Of a DNA stretch of 64,000 bases, positions 17,111 through 25,673 are shown in pieces. Position numbers and translations under genes: made by a program. Under the pieces are notes generated by a model. The model worked only from the letters and a program-made list of their open reading frames with translations. It searched no databases and was not told the DNA's origin. Source of the stretch: CADCWK01 sp965218235 (GTDB lineage: Bacteria; Chloroflexota; Chloroflexia; Thermomicrobiales; UBA6265); the NCBI GenBank assembly GCA_965218235.1, contig OZ244595.1:1054001-1118000 (forward strand), given 5' to 3'. The number at the start of each line of letters is the position of its first letter. Position 1 is the stretch's first letter.

Positions 17111-18177
17111 AGCGGGCGCTGATTACGGGCATCACCGGGCAGGACGGGTCGTACCTGGCCGAGTCGCTGCTGACCAAGGGGTACGAGGTCCACGGGGTGA
17201 TGCGGCGCTCGAGCTCGTTCTCGACCGGGCGGATCGAGCACCTCTACCATGACCCGCACGAGCTGGGCGTCCCGCTGACGCTGCACTACGGCGACCTCTC
17301 CGACTCCTCCGGGCTGATCAATTTGATCCACCGGATCCGGCCGGACGAGGTCTACAACCTCGGCGCGCAAAGCCACGTCGCCGTCTCCTTCGACATGCCG
17401 GAGTACACGGCGGACTCGGTCGCGATGGGCACCCTGCGGTTGCTGGAGGCCCTGCGCCATGCCGACTGGCCAGTCCGGTTCTACCAGGCCGGGTCGTCCG
17501 AGATGTTCGGCAAGGTCCTGGAGACGCCCCAGCGGGAGACGACGCCCTTCTCCCCGCGGAGCCCTTACGCCGTGGCCAAGGTTTTCGCGCACCAGATGAC
17601 GGTCCAGTACCGCGACGCGTACGACCTGTTCGCCTGCAATGGGATCCTGTTCAACCACGAGTCCCCCCGGCGCGGCGGTACGTTTGTCACCCGGAAGGTC
17701 ACCCGGGGCATCGCCCAGATCCTCACCGGGCGGGCCAGCACGCTCTACATGGGCAACCTGGACGCCAAGCGGGACTGGGGCTACGCCCGGGAGTACGTCG
17801 AGGCGATGTGGCTGATGCTCCAGCAGGAGCGGCCCGATGACTACGTCATCGCCACAGGGGAGACCCACAGCGTCCAGGAGCTGATCGACGTCGCGTTCGG
17901 CTACGTCGGGCTCGACCCGGCCGCCCACATCGCGATCGACCAGCGCTACTTCCGGCCGACCGAGGTCGACCTGTTGCTCGGGGACGCGAGCAAGGCGCGG
18001 GAGCGGCTGGATTGGGCGCCGAAGACGACCTTCCACGAACTGGTCCGGATCATGGTCGCCAACGACCTCCGGGCCGCCGGGGTCGAGCTGGCCGGCTTCC
18101 CGGAGTTGGCCAACGTCCTGCCCGACACCCCGGTCCTCCGGGCGCTCGGGCTGATCGCGCAGGAGCTGGCCGCCTGA
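17107..18177 (+). CDS. gmd: GDP-mannose 4,6-dehydratase
   Basis: The 356-residue extended SDR enzyme has GITGQDGSYLAE (NADP-binding), the RRSSSFSTGRIEHL cofactor loop, GSSEMFG, the catalytic YAVAK tetrad and the FNHESPRRG motif specific to Gmd. It converts GDP-mannose to GDP-4-keto-6-deoxymannose in the cytoplasm. The start overlaps the upstream stop, and its own stop overlaps the fcl start. The RRS pair and neighbouring residues match known Gmd closely, so the call is firm. GDP-mannose itself must be made by genes outside the window. Confidence 0.97.
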   Translation: MKRALITGITGQDGSYLAESLLTKGYEVHGVMRRSSSFSTGRIEHLYHDPHELGVPLTLHYGDLSDSSGLINLIHRIRPDEVYNLGAQSHVAVSFDMPEYTADSVAMGTLRLLEALRHADWPVRFYQAGSSEMFGKVLETPQRETTPFSPRSPYAVAKVFAHQMTVQYRDAYDLFACNGILFNHESPRRGGTFVTRKVTRGIAQILTGRASTLYMGNLDAKRDWGYAREYVEAMWLMLQQERPDDYVIATGETHSVQELIDVAFGYVGLDPAAHIAIDQRYFRPTEVDLLLGDASKARERLDWAPKTTFHELVRIMVANDLRAAGVELAGFPELANVLPDTPVLRALGLIAQELAA

Positions 18178-19151
18178 TGTCCAATACGGGATTCTGGGAC
18201 GATCGCCGGGTGCTGGTCACGGGCGGGGCCGGGTTCCTCGGTCGGCATGTCGTCGCGCGGCTGACGGCGGACGGAGCGCGGGACGTCTTCGTGCCGCGGA
18301 GCGCCGACTACGACCTGCGCGACCGGGCGGCGATCGACCAGGCGCTGAGCGACAGCCGGGCCGACACGGTGATCCACCTGGCGGCGACGGTCGGCGGGAT
18401 CGGGGCCAACCGGGACAACCCGGGCCTGTATTTCTACGAGAACGCCATCATGGGCATCCAGCTCATGGAGCAGGCCCGGCTGGCCGGCGTCGCGAAGTAC
18501 GTCACGATCGGGACGGTCTGCTCGTACCCGAAGTTCACGCCGGTGCCGTTCCGGGAGGACGCCCTCTGGGACGGCTACCCGGAGGAGACGAACGCGCCGT
18601 ACGGGATCGCGAAGAAGGCGCTGCTGGTTCAGGGCCAGGCCTACCGGCAGCAGTACGGCTTCAACGCGATCTTCCTGATCCCGGTCAACCTCTACGGCCC
18701 GGGTGACAACTTCGACCCAGCCAGCTCGCACGTCATCCCGGCGCTGATCCGGAAATGCGTGGATGCCCGCGAGTCCGGGGACCCGGTGATCGAGGTCTGG
18801 GGGACAGGCGCGGCGTCGCGGGAGTTCATCTACGTCGACGACGCGGCCGAGGGCATCGTGCTGGGGGCGGAGCACTACGACGGCGCCGAGCCGGTCAACC
18901 TCGGCACCGGCGGGGAGATCACGATCCGCGACCTGGTCGGGCTGATCGTCCAGCTGACGGGGTTCCGGGGGGAGATCGTCTGGGATCACCGCAAGCCCGA
19001 CGGGCAGCCCCGCCGTGGCCTCGATACCTCCCGCGCTTCCCGGGAGTTCGGCTTCACGGCGAGGACGAGCTTCGAGGATGGACTTCGCACAACCCAGGAT
19101 TGGTACGAACAGTCGAGATCCAGCCGATCGGTTGAACAGGTGGGCGTTTGA
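18177..19151 (+). CDS. fcl: GDP-L-fucose synthase
   Basis: The 324-residue extended SDR starts at the ATG overlapping the gmd stop (TGATG). It shows VTGGAGFLGRHV, the HLAATVGGIGANRDNP motif characteristic of Fcl/WcaG, GTVCSYPK, the catalytic YGIAKKALL and NLYGPGDNF. It epimerises and reduces GDP-4-keto-6-deoxymannose to GDP-L-fucose. Together with gmd it supplies fucose for the polymer. A diverged second copy of the last 45 or so codons lies at 20043-20188 inside a chimeric remnant. The last few residues (SSRSVEQVGV) are unlike the family and may be from the recombination edge. Confidence 0.96.
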   Translation: MSNTGFWDDRRVLVTGGAGFLGRHVVARLTADGARDVFVPRSADYDLRDRAAIDQALSDSRADTVIHLAATVGGIGANRDNPGLYFYENAIMGIQLMEQARLAGVAKYVTIGTVCSYPKFTPVPFREDALWDGYPEETNAPYGIAKKALLVQGQAYRQQYGFNAIFLIPVNLYGPGDNFDPASSHVIPALIRKCVDARESGDPVIEVWGTGAASREFIYVDDAAEGIVLGAEHYDGAEPVNLGTGGEITIRDLVGLIVQLTGFRGEIVWDHRKPDGQPRRGLDTSRASREFGFTARTSFEDGLRTTQDWYEQSRSSRSVEQVGV

Positions 19152-19215
19152 GACCATCGAGGCTTGGATGGACGTCGACTGGGGCGACGGGACACACCGT
19201 TGAAGACGAGGGTTC

Positions 19216-19908
19216 TTGCGTTCGACGCTGGGGGTGCCGGTCATGCAGGTATTGACGAAAGTTCTGGGGTCCGGCGATCACCGCAAGTCACGGTTCCATA
19301 CCAGACGCGGCCAATTGCTGCCGATTCACGCCTGGCCACAGCTGATCTCATCTGCGCGCCAGAGGGTCTCCCGTCACCAACCGACTACGCCATGGCTAGC
19401 GTCATCCGCAGTCGCATTCCTGGATGAGTCGATTCAGGCAACGTGGAATGTCTTTGAGTTCGGTTCCGGTGCGTCGACAGCCTGGTATGCTCAACGGGCC
19501 GGAACAGTCGAGAGTGTCGAGAACAACCCGGAGTGGCACCGCCAAGTGAGCGAGCAGCTTGCCCATGCTGGGGTCGAGAATTGCACGCTGACTTGGCTGG
19601 ATTCGTCTCGGGATTTCCCGAGTTATCTCGAGCAATACAGCGATGACTCGTTCGATCTCGTCGTCGTCGACGGCTACGAGGCTCGATCCGGGCATCGAAT
19701 AGAGTGCCTGAAGGTCGCAAAATCTAAGACAAAGCCGGGAGGGTTAATTGTGCTCGACGATTCCGACCGGCTCGAGTACCGCGCCGCTGATGACATTTTG
19801 ATGGGGTGGACGGTTAGGCGCTTCATCTCAGTGAAACCGTTCCCTCTGGCTTCAGTTGAGACAAGTGTCTTCATTCGGCCACTCGAGCCGACGGAGTCTA
19901 CCGAATGA
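19216..19908 (+). CDS. Class I SAM-dependent methyltransferase-like protein
   Basis: TTG at 19216 gives 230 residues; an ATG at 19243 is an alternative start. The core has a SAM-binding motif I (VFEFGSGASTAWYA, about 78-91), an acidic residue after the next strand (ESVENNPEW), and FDLVVVDGYEARSGH, typical of the small methyltransferases found in O-antigen and capsule loci. The acceptor is not known. It lies between fcl and the chimeric remnant, so it is flanked by two copies of fcl 3' sequence, and its codon use is less GC-rich than fcl. Both facts suggest transfer into the locus. Confidence 0.78.
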   Translation: MRSTLGVPVMQVLTKVLGSGDHRKSRFHTRRGQLLPIHAWPQLISSARQRVSRHQPTTPWLASSAVAFLDESIQATWNVFEFGSGASTAWYAQRAGTVESVENNPEWHRQVSEQLAHAGVENCTLTWLDSSRDFPSYLEQYSDDSFDLVVVDGYEARSGHRIECLKVAKSKTKPGGLIVLDDSDRLEYRAADDILMGWTVRRFISVKPFPLASVETSVFIRPLEPTESTE

Positions 19909-19956
19909 GCTCAAGTGGCCTTTTGGAGCATAGGAGTCCGTGGCACCGGCAAATGT

Positions 19957-20188
19957 ATCGTGCTACCCCGATGGTGCGTCCGATGTCCAGTTCGCTCGCT
20001 GGAGCGTTCGCCGGACAGAGTGCATTACTCGTAGGGGATAACGTCTGGGCCCCTGCCAAAGCCGATGGCCACCCCCGCGCTGGCTCCGATACCTCCCGCG
20101 CCAGGCAGGAGTTCGGCTTAACAGCCAGCACGAGCTTCGAGGATGGACTACGTGGAACGATCGATTGGTACGAGGAGTGCCTCGATGA
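19957..20188 (+). pseudogene. Chimeric remnant: wzx 5' piece joined to fcl 3' piece
   Basis: One open frame (ATG near 19905, stop at 20234) joins two recognisable pieces. About 19957-20034 encodes a segment matching the start of the downstream flippase: PMVRPMSSSLAGAFAG here against PIARTMLGSLAAAFIA there, ending in Q-x-ALLV in both. About 20043-20188 encodes a copy of the fcl C-terminus, sharing SDTSRA/LDTSRA, EFG, TSFEDGLR and DWYE with the intact gene. Neither piece could fold alone. It reads as a recombination scar. The next real start (20227) overlaps the end of this frame. Confidence 0.82.
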
Positions 20189-20226
20189 GAGTTCGATCCG
20201 GATGCAGGACTCACTGGACAAACGTC

Positions 20227-20832
20227 ATGGTTGATACATCGCCTCTTAGACAGCAGCTCTCGTATTTACGAGAGGATTGGAAACAGAACAGCTCACTCGT
20301 CGTGCGCACAGCACTCGTCAACTATCGGCTGGGTAGGGGCGTTTCTCTATCCTCATTGCCAGCTCCGGCGAAGAGGATTGTACGACTTATCGGGGCGATT
20401 GTTGACGCGCTGATTGTGATACCAATGGGCTGCGGCAAGATATTCTCGACCTCCGAGATCGGCCCAGGGTTCATCATGGCTCACCGAATGACTGGTTCTG
20501 TCATCCACCCGCACGCTCACATCGGGAAGGCCGCCAAGATTTTCCATCAAGTGACCATCGGCAACGCCGGGAGCAAGAACGGAGGCGCCCGCGTGCCAAT
20601 AATCGGCGACGGCGTCACGATTTATCCGGGAGCCATTCTGGTGGGAAAAATCACGATTGGCGACAATGTCGTGATTGGTCCGAACGCGCTGGTCAACCAG
20701 GACGTGCCGTCTGGCAGCAGGGTGGTGGCACCGAGGGCCACCGTACTCGCTTCCATCATTGATAGCCGTGCGGGCGAACTCAAGTATGAACAAGCCTGGG
20801 AGGTAGTGGCACGGATACCGCCCGACGATTGA
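20227..20832 (+). CDS. Serine-acetyltransferase-like hexapeptide transferase
   Basis: The 201-residue protein starts at ATG 20227 inside the end of the chimeric remnant; no strong ribosome site is visible. An N-terminal helical part (1-75) precedes a left-handed beta-helix with HPHAHIGKAAKIFHQVTIGN, a GARVPIIGDGVTIYPGA turn and IGDNVVIGPNALVNQDVP. This is the CysE/EPS-type acetyltransferase pattern. In a polysaccharide cassette it more likely acetylates a sugar than serine. His residues for catalysis are present. Codon use is AT-richer than in gmd and fcl. Confidence 0.85.
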   Translation: MVDTSPLRQQLSYLREDWKQNSSLVVRTALVNYRLGRGVSLSSLPAPAKRIVRLIGAIVDALIVIPMGCGKIFSTSEIGPGFIMAHRMTGSVIHPHAHIGKAAKIFHQVTIGNAGSKNGGARVPIIGDGVTIYPGAILVGKITIGDNVVIGPNALVNQDVPSGSRVVAPRATVLASIIDSRAGELKYEQAWEVVARIPPDD

Positions 20833-20954
20833 CTGATAGTGCATACCCCGTGCCCCTCAGTCCGAGCGTCTGATGCTGTTCTGGCTCGCGAGACCACGGT
20901 AGAGAGATCACATCGGAACTGGAGAGCTAGCTAAGCAAAAGGGAGATGCGTGAA

Positions 20955-21632
20955 ATGACCAATGTTGAAGATTACCTCCGACTTCAATACGCATCTGGGG
21001 TTTCGGAATACACGTGGGGGGACCGTGCGAAGAATATTGCGACCTTACTGCTCCGTCCCGTCGAGCGAAGAAAGGCGGCTCGGTTGGTGGCGAAGGGTGA
21101 CCGACCTTTACGGCTTCATCTCGGCTGCGGCAATACATACAAGGCCGGTTGGCTGAATATCGATCTCGCACGTCCAGGGCGCACGCTAGACCTGAAGTGG
21201 GATTTACGCGCTGGATTGCCTTTTTCAAACCAAAGCGTTGAGTCGATTTTCTCAGAACACTTATTTGAGCATATTCCCCTTCCCAGTGTCATGATCTTGT
21301 TGAAGGAGTGTCGTCGCGTTCTTGCGCCTGACGGTGTAATCCGGATCGGCGTCCCGGATCTCGAACGCTATGTTCGAGCCTATCTCGGCAATGATCCCAT
21401 CATCGACGAAGTCAGGCCGGGACGGCCTACGAGAGCCATCGCGATAAGCGAGATCTTCTACTTTCACAATCATCGCGCAGCGTACGACGCAGAGACCTTG
21501 TGCTTATTGTTAACCGAGTCGGGTTTCAGTAGCGCTGGTCAAGCAAGCTTTGGCCGGAGCTCAATCAGTCCAGCTCCAGACTCGCCCAACAGGCAACGGG
21601 AAACGTTGTACGTGGAGGCGATCGCGTCATGA
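20955..21632 (+). CDS. SAM-dependent methyltransferase (polysaccharide cassette)
   Basis: ATG 20955 is preferred over ATG 20946 because GGGAG (20941-20945) abuts the first and is 9 nt from the second. The 225-residue product has motif I LRLHLGCGNTYKAGWLNIDL (about 55-72), FSEHLFEHIPLPS and a PDGVIRIGVPDLERYV strand, the pattern of type-11 methyltransferases in O-antigen loci. The target is probably a sugar hydroxyl, which cannot be verified here. It contains TTA and other codons rare in the surrounding genome. Confidence 0.85.
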   Translation: MTNVEDYLRLQYASGVSEYTWGDRAKNIATLLLRPVERRKAARLVAKGDRPLRLHLGCGNTYKAGWLNIDLARPGRTLDLKWDLRAGLPFSNQSVESIFSEHLFEHIPLPSVMILLKECRRVLAPDGVIRIGVPDLERYVRAYLGNDPIIDEVRPGRPTRAIAISEIFYFHNHRAAYDAETLCLLLTESGFSSAGQASFGRSSISPAPDSPNRQRETLYVEAIAS

Positions 21633-21669
21633 TTCTTCTTAGTGTGAACAAATCGTCGGATCCGATAAC

Positions 21670-24462
21670 GTGAGAGTGAATCACAACCTCCGACCTATCG
21701 GGTCATGGCGCGATCAAATTCTTCGAGCGATGCCAATCGCTCGGACGATGCTTGGCTCGCTCGCCGCCGCGTTTATAGCGCAGGGAGCGTTACTCGTCAG
21801 TGGCATCCTCGCGGCGCGACTTCTCGGTCCAGAGAACCGGGGGCATCTCGCACTGCTCACGTTGATCCCGGTCGTTATCTGTCAATTGGGAATGCTGGGG
21901 GTTGAAAAGGCAGTTTCATATCATATAGCCCGTAATGAGAAAGCCATCGCATCGATTGTCGCAACCGCAAGACAATTGGGAGTTATCCAGTCAATACTTT
22001 GCAGTGTTATCAACGGTGTCGTTTTATGGTCGCTGATGGGCGGCGATGCGAATGAGGTGCGGTGGAGCGCCGCGATAACGATGATGGTGCCTGTTACCAT
22101 CTTCATTCGAAACTACGTTTTAGCCATCCTGCAGGGAATGCGTCTCTTCCGCGCCTACAACTTTCAGCGAAACGTTCAACCGTTTCTGTACGCTGCGGGG
22201 TTGCTGCTCCTTTGGTCGCTCCATGAACCGTCCCTTCTGGTCGCCACTGGCATATGGACCCTAACGAGTATCGTGTCAGCGACGATTGGTATCATCTCGG
22301 TAGCCAGAGCCCTACCTCGTGATGCTAGGAGCGAAGTGCCTACACCGTCGGCCGGTGAACTTATGCGGTTTGGTGCCAAAGGGTTCCTGGGTTCTGCCTC
22401 TCCGCTTGAGACTTTTCGCCTCGACCAAGCCGCTGTCGGACTTTTTCTCTCTCCAGCCATGCTGGGAATTTATGTTGCGTCGCTTGCGTTCACGAACTTG
22501 CCTCGGTTCGTGTCACAAAGTGTTGGAATGATCGCATTTCCACATATCGCTGGACAGCCCAACGACAAGTTGGCGGCTCGCTCGATGTGGCGGTTCTTCT
22601 GGCTATCATTGGCTATGTCCATCATGATCGCAACTCCCCTAATAGTAGCAGCGCCAGTTTTAGTGCCATTGGCATTCGGCGAGGACTTCCGTGATGCCAT
22701 TGCGCCGATGCAGATTCTCCTTATTGGCTCGGTTATCTTCGGAGCCAGGCGGACGCTTGGAGACGGAATGCGAGGCCGGGGCATGCCTCTCGCTACTACA
22801 TGGGCGGAAATTGCCTCCTGGGTTTGCCTTGTACCGGCACTAGTCATTTTTGTTCAGTGGAGCGAACTCAAGGGCATCGCAGTCGCCATTGGTGCGTCAG
22901 GGGCGGTGGGACTGGCGGCCCTTGTCTTCTTGCAGCGGGCCAAAGAACTGAAGCCAACAGGAGTACCGCTGGAGAAGGAGTCATTATCGTCCCGGTTGAC
23001 CGACGTACGATTCGTGCGTGCTCTGTTTAGCGTACATCGGAAGGCGCGACCGGAAATACAACCATCTCGTAGGAACTCCTTTGGACTATCCATCAAGGTC
23101 GTGCGCATTGCGACCGTCTTGCTGCTCTTCCTTATTACTGTGCTTACGGTGGGAGCGGCAATACCGTTACTTGGAACTGGACTCGCTATTCTTCTCGTCG
23201 TCGCGGTGATTGGCGCAGCAGCAACAGGCATTGTATGCGTTCGACTCGGCTATCCTGGTCTCATTATGATGTTATTCGCAGCGTCATTTGTTCTATTGGC
23301 GATGAATGGAGTCCGGGTCAACTCCAGTATCGCGATGAGCGATGTGCCGCTTTTGCTTGCTGTGCTTCTATCACTGCCCCTCCTAATGCAAAGTCGTCGG
23401 CAAGCAGTGCCGCGAGAACTCAAACGATTCATGATCGGTGTAACGTTACTTATTATTGGGAGTTTTATCGCCACAGCATTCTCTTCTGCAGTTACCGAAA
23501 GCTTAGTGCGGCTGATTAAGATGTCGACTTCGGTAGCAGTCGTTCCCCTCGCCATTGTGCTGCTTGCTCCTTCGACACGCTTTCTACGTCTCTTAAGTCT
23601 TCTATGGATAGCATCCGTGTCCCTGAGCGTCTTCATCGGCGTCGTTCAAGGGCCACCTCATAACAGCAGTCGTATTATCGGCCTTGCGACGCATCAAAAC
23701 GTTCTAGCATTTACTTGTATTTTGGCACTTGGACCCGCTCTAGCGTTCATGGTGGCCGGTAATCGTATCGAACGATTCATTGCCTTGGGTGGTACTGTTA
23801 GCGTCCTTATGGGCGTCTACTTTAGCGGGTCTCGGGCGGGACTGGTCGGCACGTTGGTGGTGGTTCTCATTTTCGCTATCATCACTCGCAACCGTGTACT
23901 GACGCTATTTCTCACTACAGCAACTCTACTCGGTGTGGCCGTCGGAGTGTTTGGCGTTCAAGTTCCATTCGAGCAAGGCACTTCGATCGAGAGACTGCTG
24001 CATTCAAGGAGTTCGGATGTGACGGTAGCGGCTAGTGACGAGGGACGCCAGGAGCGATTTGCGCAAGGGATTGCCAGTATTGAACAGCGACCCTTCGTCG
24101 GTATAGGTCTACAAGAAGCACGTGCCGCGCATAACGTCTACCTTCAAGTGCTATCGGCGTCGGGAGTAATTGGTTTCGTCGGATTCATTGTCGCCATCTG
24201 GGCGGCTCTTGCTCCGCTTAGGGATCGAACATTGAGGGCAAGAGCAAGAGTGGGCGAAAAGGCGCCGTTAATCATAGTCGGCTTTGGTGCTGGATACGCA
24301 GGTTTTCTGGTAGGAGAAGTGTTCAACAACAGCCTGTGGGAGCGGTTCATGTGGGCGTATCCAATCGTTGGGCTGCTGCTCTATCTACGTTACAAGGAGG
24401 GTTCGTCCGAGATCAGCACGCTAGGCCTGGCTGACGCCAAGATTGAATGGAGAAGCCGATGA
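21670..24462 (+). CDS. Fused Wzx-type flippase and Wzy/O-antigen-ligase-type polymerase
   Basis: One uninterrupted 930-residue frame (GTG 21670; ATG 21730 possible). Residues about 20-425 are a MATE/MOP flippase of the polysaccharide-export type (LAAAFIAQGALLVSGILAARLLGPENRG, then about 12 hydrophobic segments). Residues about 425-475 are a polar linker. Residues about 475-915 add a further 10-12 hydrophobic segments with the Wzy/WaaL signatures GLATHQNVLAF (about 673), YFSGSRAGLVG (about 717) and AAHNVYLQVLSASG (about 820). The first part flips the lipid-linked repeat and the second polymerises it. These are normally separate proteins of about 450 residues each. The stop overlaps the next gene by ATGA. 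Confidence 0.88.
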   Translation: MRVNHNLRPIGSWRDQILRAMPIARTMLGSLAAAFIAQGALLVSGILAARLLGPENRGHLALLTLIPVVICQLGMLGVEKAVSYHIARNEKAIASIVATARQLGVIQSILCSVINGVVLWSLMGGDANEVRWSAAITMMVPVTIFIRNYVLAILQGMRLFRAYNFQRNVQPFLYAAGLLLLWSLHEPSLLVATGIWTLTSIVSATIGIISVARALPRDARSEVPTPSAGELMRFGAKGFLGSASPLETFRLDQAAVGLFLSPAMLGIYVASLAFTNLPRFVSQSVGMIAFPHIAGQPNDKLAARSMWRFFWLSLAMSIMIATPLIVAAPVLVPLAFGEDFRDAIAPMQILLIGSVIFGARRTLGDGMRGRGMPLATTWAEIASWVCLVPALVIFVQWSELKGIAVAIGASGAVGLAALVFLQRAKELKPTGVPLEKESLSSRLTDVRFVRALFSVHRKARPEIQPSRRNSFGLSIKVVRIATVLLLFLITVLTVGAAIPLLGTGLAILLVVAVIGAAATGIVCVRLGYPGLIMMLFAASFVLLAMNGVRVNSSIAMSDVPLLLAVLLSLPLLMQSRRQAVPRELKRFMIGVTLLIIGSFIATAFSSAVTESLVRLIKMSTSVAVVPLAIVLLAPSTRFLRLLSLLWIASVSLSVFIGVVQGPPHNSSRIIGLATHQNVLAFTCILALGPALAFMVAGNRIERFIALGGTVSVLMGVYFSGSRAGLVGTLVVVLIFAIITRNRVLTLFLTTATLLGVAVGVFGVQVPFEQGTSIERLLHSRSSDVTVAASDEGRQERFAQGIASIEQRPFVGIGLQEARAAHNVYLQVLSASGVIGFVGFIVAIWAALAPLRDRTLRARARVGEKAPLIIVGFGAGYAGFLVGEVFNNSLWERFMWAYPIVGLLLYLRYKEGSSEISTLGLADAKIEWRSR

Positions 24463-25673
24463 AGCCACTACCGCGTGTTGTCTACTGGAACAATATCCCT
24501 AGTCCGTATGTGGTCGGGAGATTCAATGCCGTGGCGCGGCGTGGGAACATTGACCTCCAAGCGTGGTTCAACTCGCGTACGAATCCTGATCGAAGTTGGG
24601 ATGTAATTGAAAGCCACTGGGAGTTTCCCGCGCGATACATTCCGTCCGTCCAGATCGCTGGGCAGTCGCTGCACTTGCCCTTCGCCGAGCTGCGTCAGTC
24701 GCAACCAGATCTGGTAATCTGCCTGTATAACCCGGTGTCGTTTGCGCTAGGAAGCGTCGGAATGGCCGCAAGCGGAGTTCGCTTCGCCTATCGTGTGCTC
24801 CCTACATACGGCAGCTGGGTGCGTCGCTCGACCGCCAAGGAGCTTTCGAAGAAGTTGCTTTTCCGCTTGGCCGATGCAGCGAAAGTACCTGGCCCGGAGG
24901 GCGCTGCTGTTGCTCTGCGTTACGGAGTTCCCGAAGAGCGGATTTTTGCCGTTCGCCAGTCCGTCGACGTGGATCACTTTGCGACGGCATCTGACGTGCC
25001 GGTCGTCGTACGTCGTAAAGAACGAGATCGCAGAGCCCTTCATGGATGCGTCTTCATCTATGTTGGAAGACTCTGGCGGGGTAAAGGCCTCGATTACCTG
25101 TTTGACGCATTTGACCAAGTCCGCCAACACAATCCGGAAACTTCGCTGCTGATTGTAGGAGACGGCATTGACGAGGGACGCTATCGGACGCAGGCGAGGC
25201 AAAATCCGAATATCCACTTCGAGGGATTTGTGCAGCCAGCAGATATGCCGTCGATGTACGCGCTTGCGGATGTCTGTGTGTTCCCTACGCTTGGAGATCC
25301 TCACGGATTAGTGACGGAAGAGGCAATGGCTGCTGGGCTTCCTGTGATCGTTACGGAAGCGGCGGGTGACATTGATCGACGGTTACCGGACGGTGAGGCA
25401 GGTTTCATCGTTCCGCCGAGGTCAGCAGACGCCCTCGCTGCCCGAATGCTGGATCTCGCGAATGACGCTTCTATACGCCACCGATTTGCCCGATGCGGTC
25501 AAACACTGGTCTCATCACGTACACATGATGAATATGCGCTTGATCTTGAGGTTATGGTTGATCGCGTTTTGTCTCTCCCCCGACGACGGCAACCCAGTCC
25601 AATAAACTCCCTGGCCTTCCGCTCCTTGCATACAGGCTTACGGCGGGATCCGGCACCTATGGTGAGTCGATGA
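24459..25673 (+). CDS. GT4 glycosyltransferase
   Basis: ATG 24459 overlaps the upstream stop and has GGAG 6 nt before it; an ATG four codons earlier is weaker. The 404-residue GT-B enzyme has a short N-terminal VYWNNIPSPYVVGRFN motif, IYVGRLWRGKGLDYLFDAF starting the nucleotide-sugar domain (about 196) and PHGLVTEEAMAAGLPVIVT with the E-x7-E pair near 290. Donor and acceptor are unknown. It is coupled to genes on both sides, so it belongs to the cassette's repeat-unit assembly. Confidence 0.9.
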   Translation: MKPLPRVVYWNNIPSPYVVGRFNAVARRGNIDLQAWFNSRTNPDRSWDVIESHWEFPARYIPSVQIAGQSLHLPFAELRQSQPDLVICLYNPVSFALGSVGMAASGVRFAYRVLPTYGSWVRRSTAKELSKKLLFRLADAAKVPGPEGAAVALRYGVPEERIFAVRQSVDVDHFATASDVPVVVRRKERDRRALHGCVFIYVGRLWRGKGLDYLFDAFDQVRQHNPETSLLIVGDGIDEGRYRTQARQNPNIHFEGFVQPADMPSMYALADVCVFPTLGDPHGLVTEEAMAAGLPVIVTEAAGDIDRRLPDGEAGFIVPPRSADALAARMLDLANDASIRHRFARCGQTLVSSRTHDEYALDLEVMVDRVLSLPRRRQPSPINSLAFRSLHTGLRRDPAPMVSR

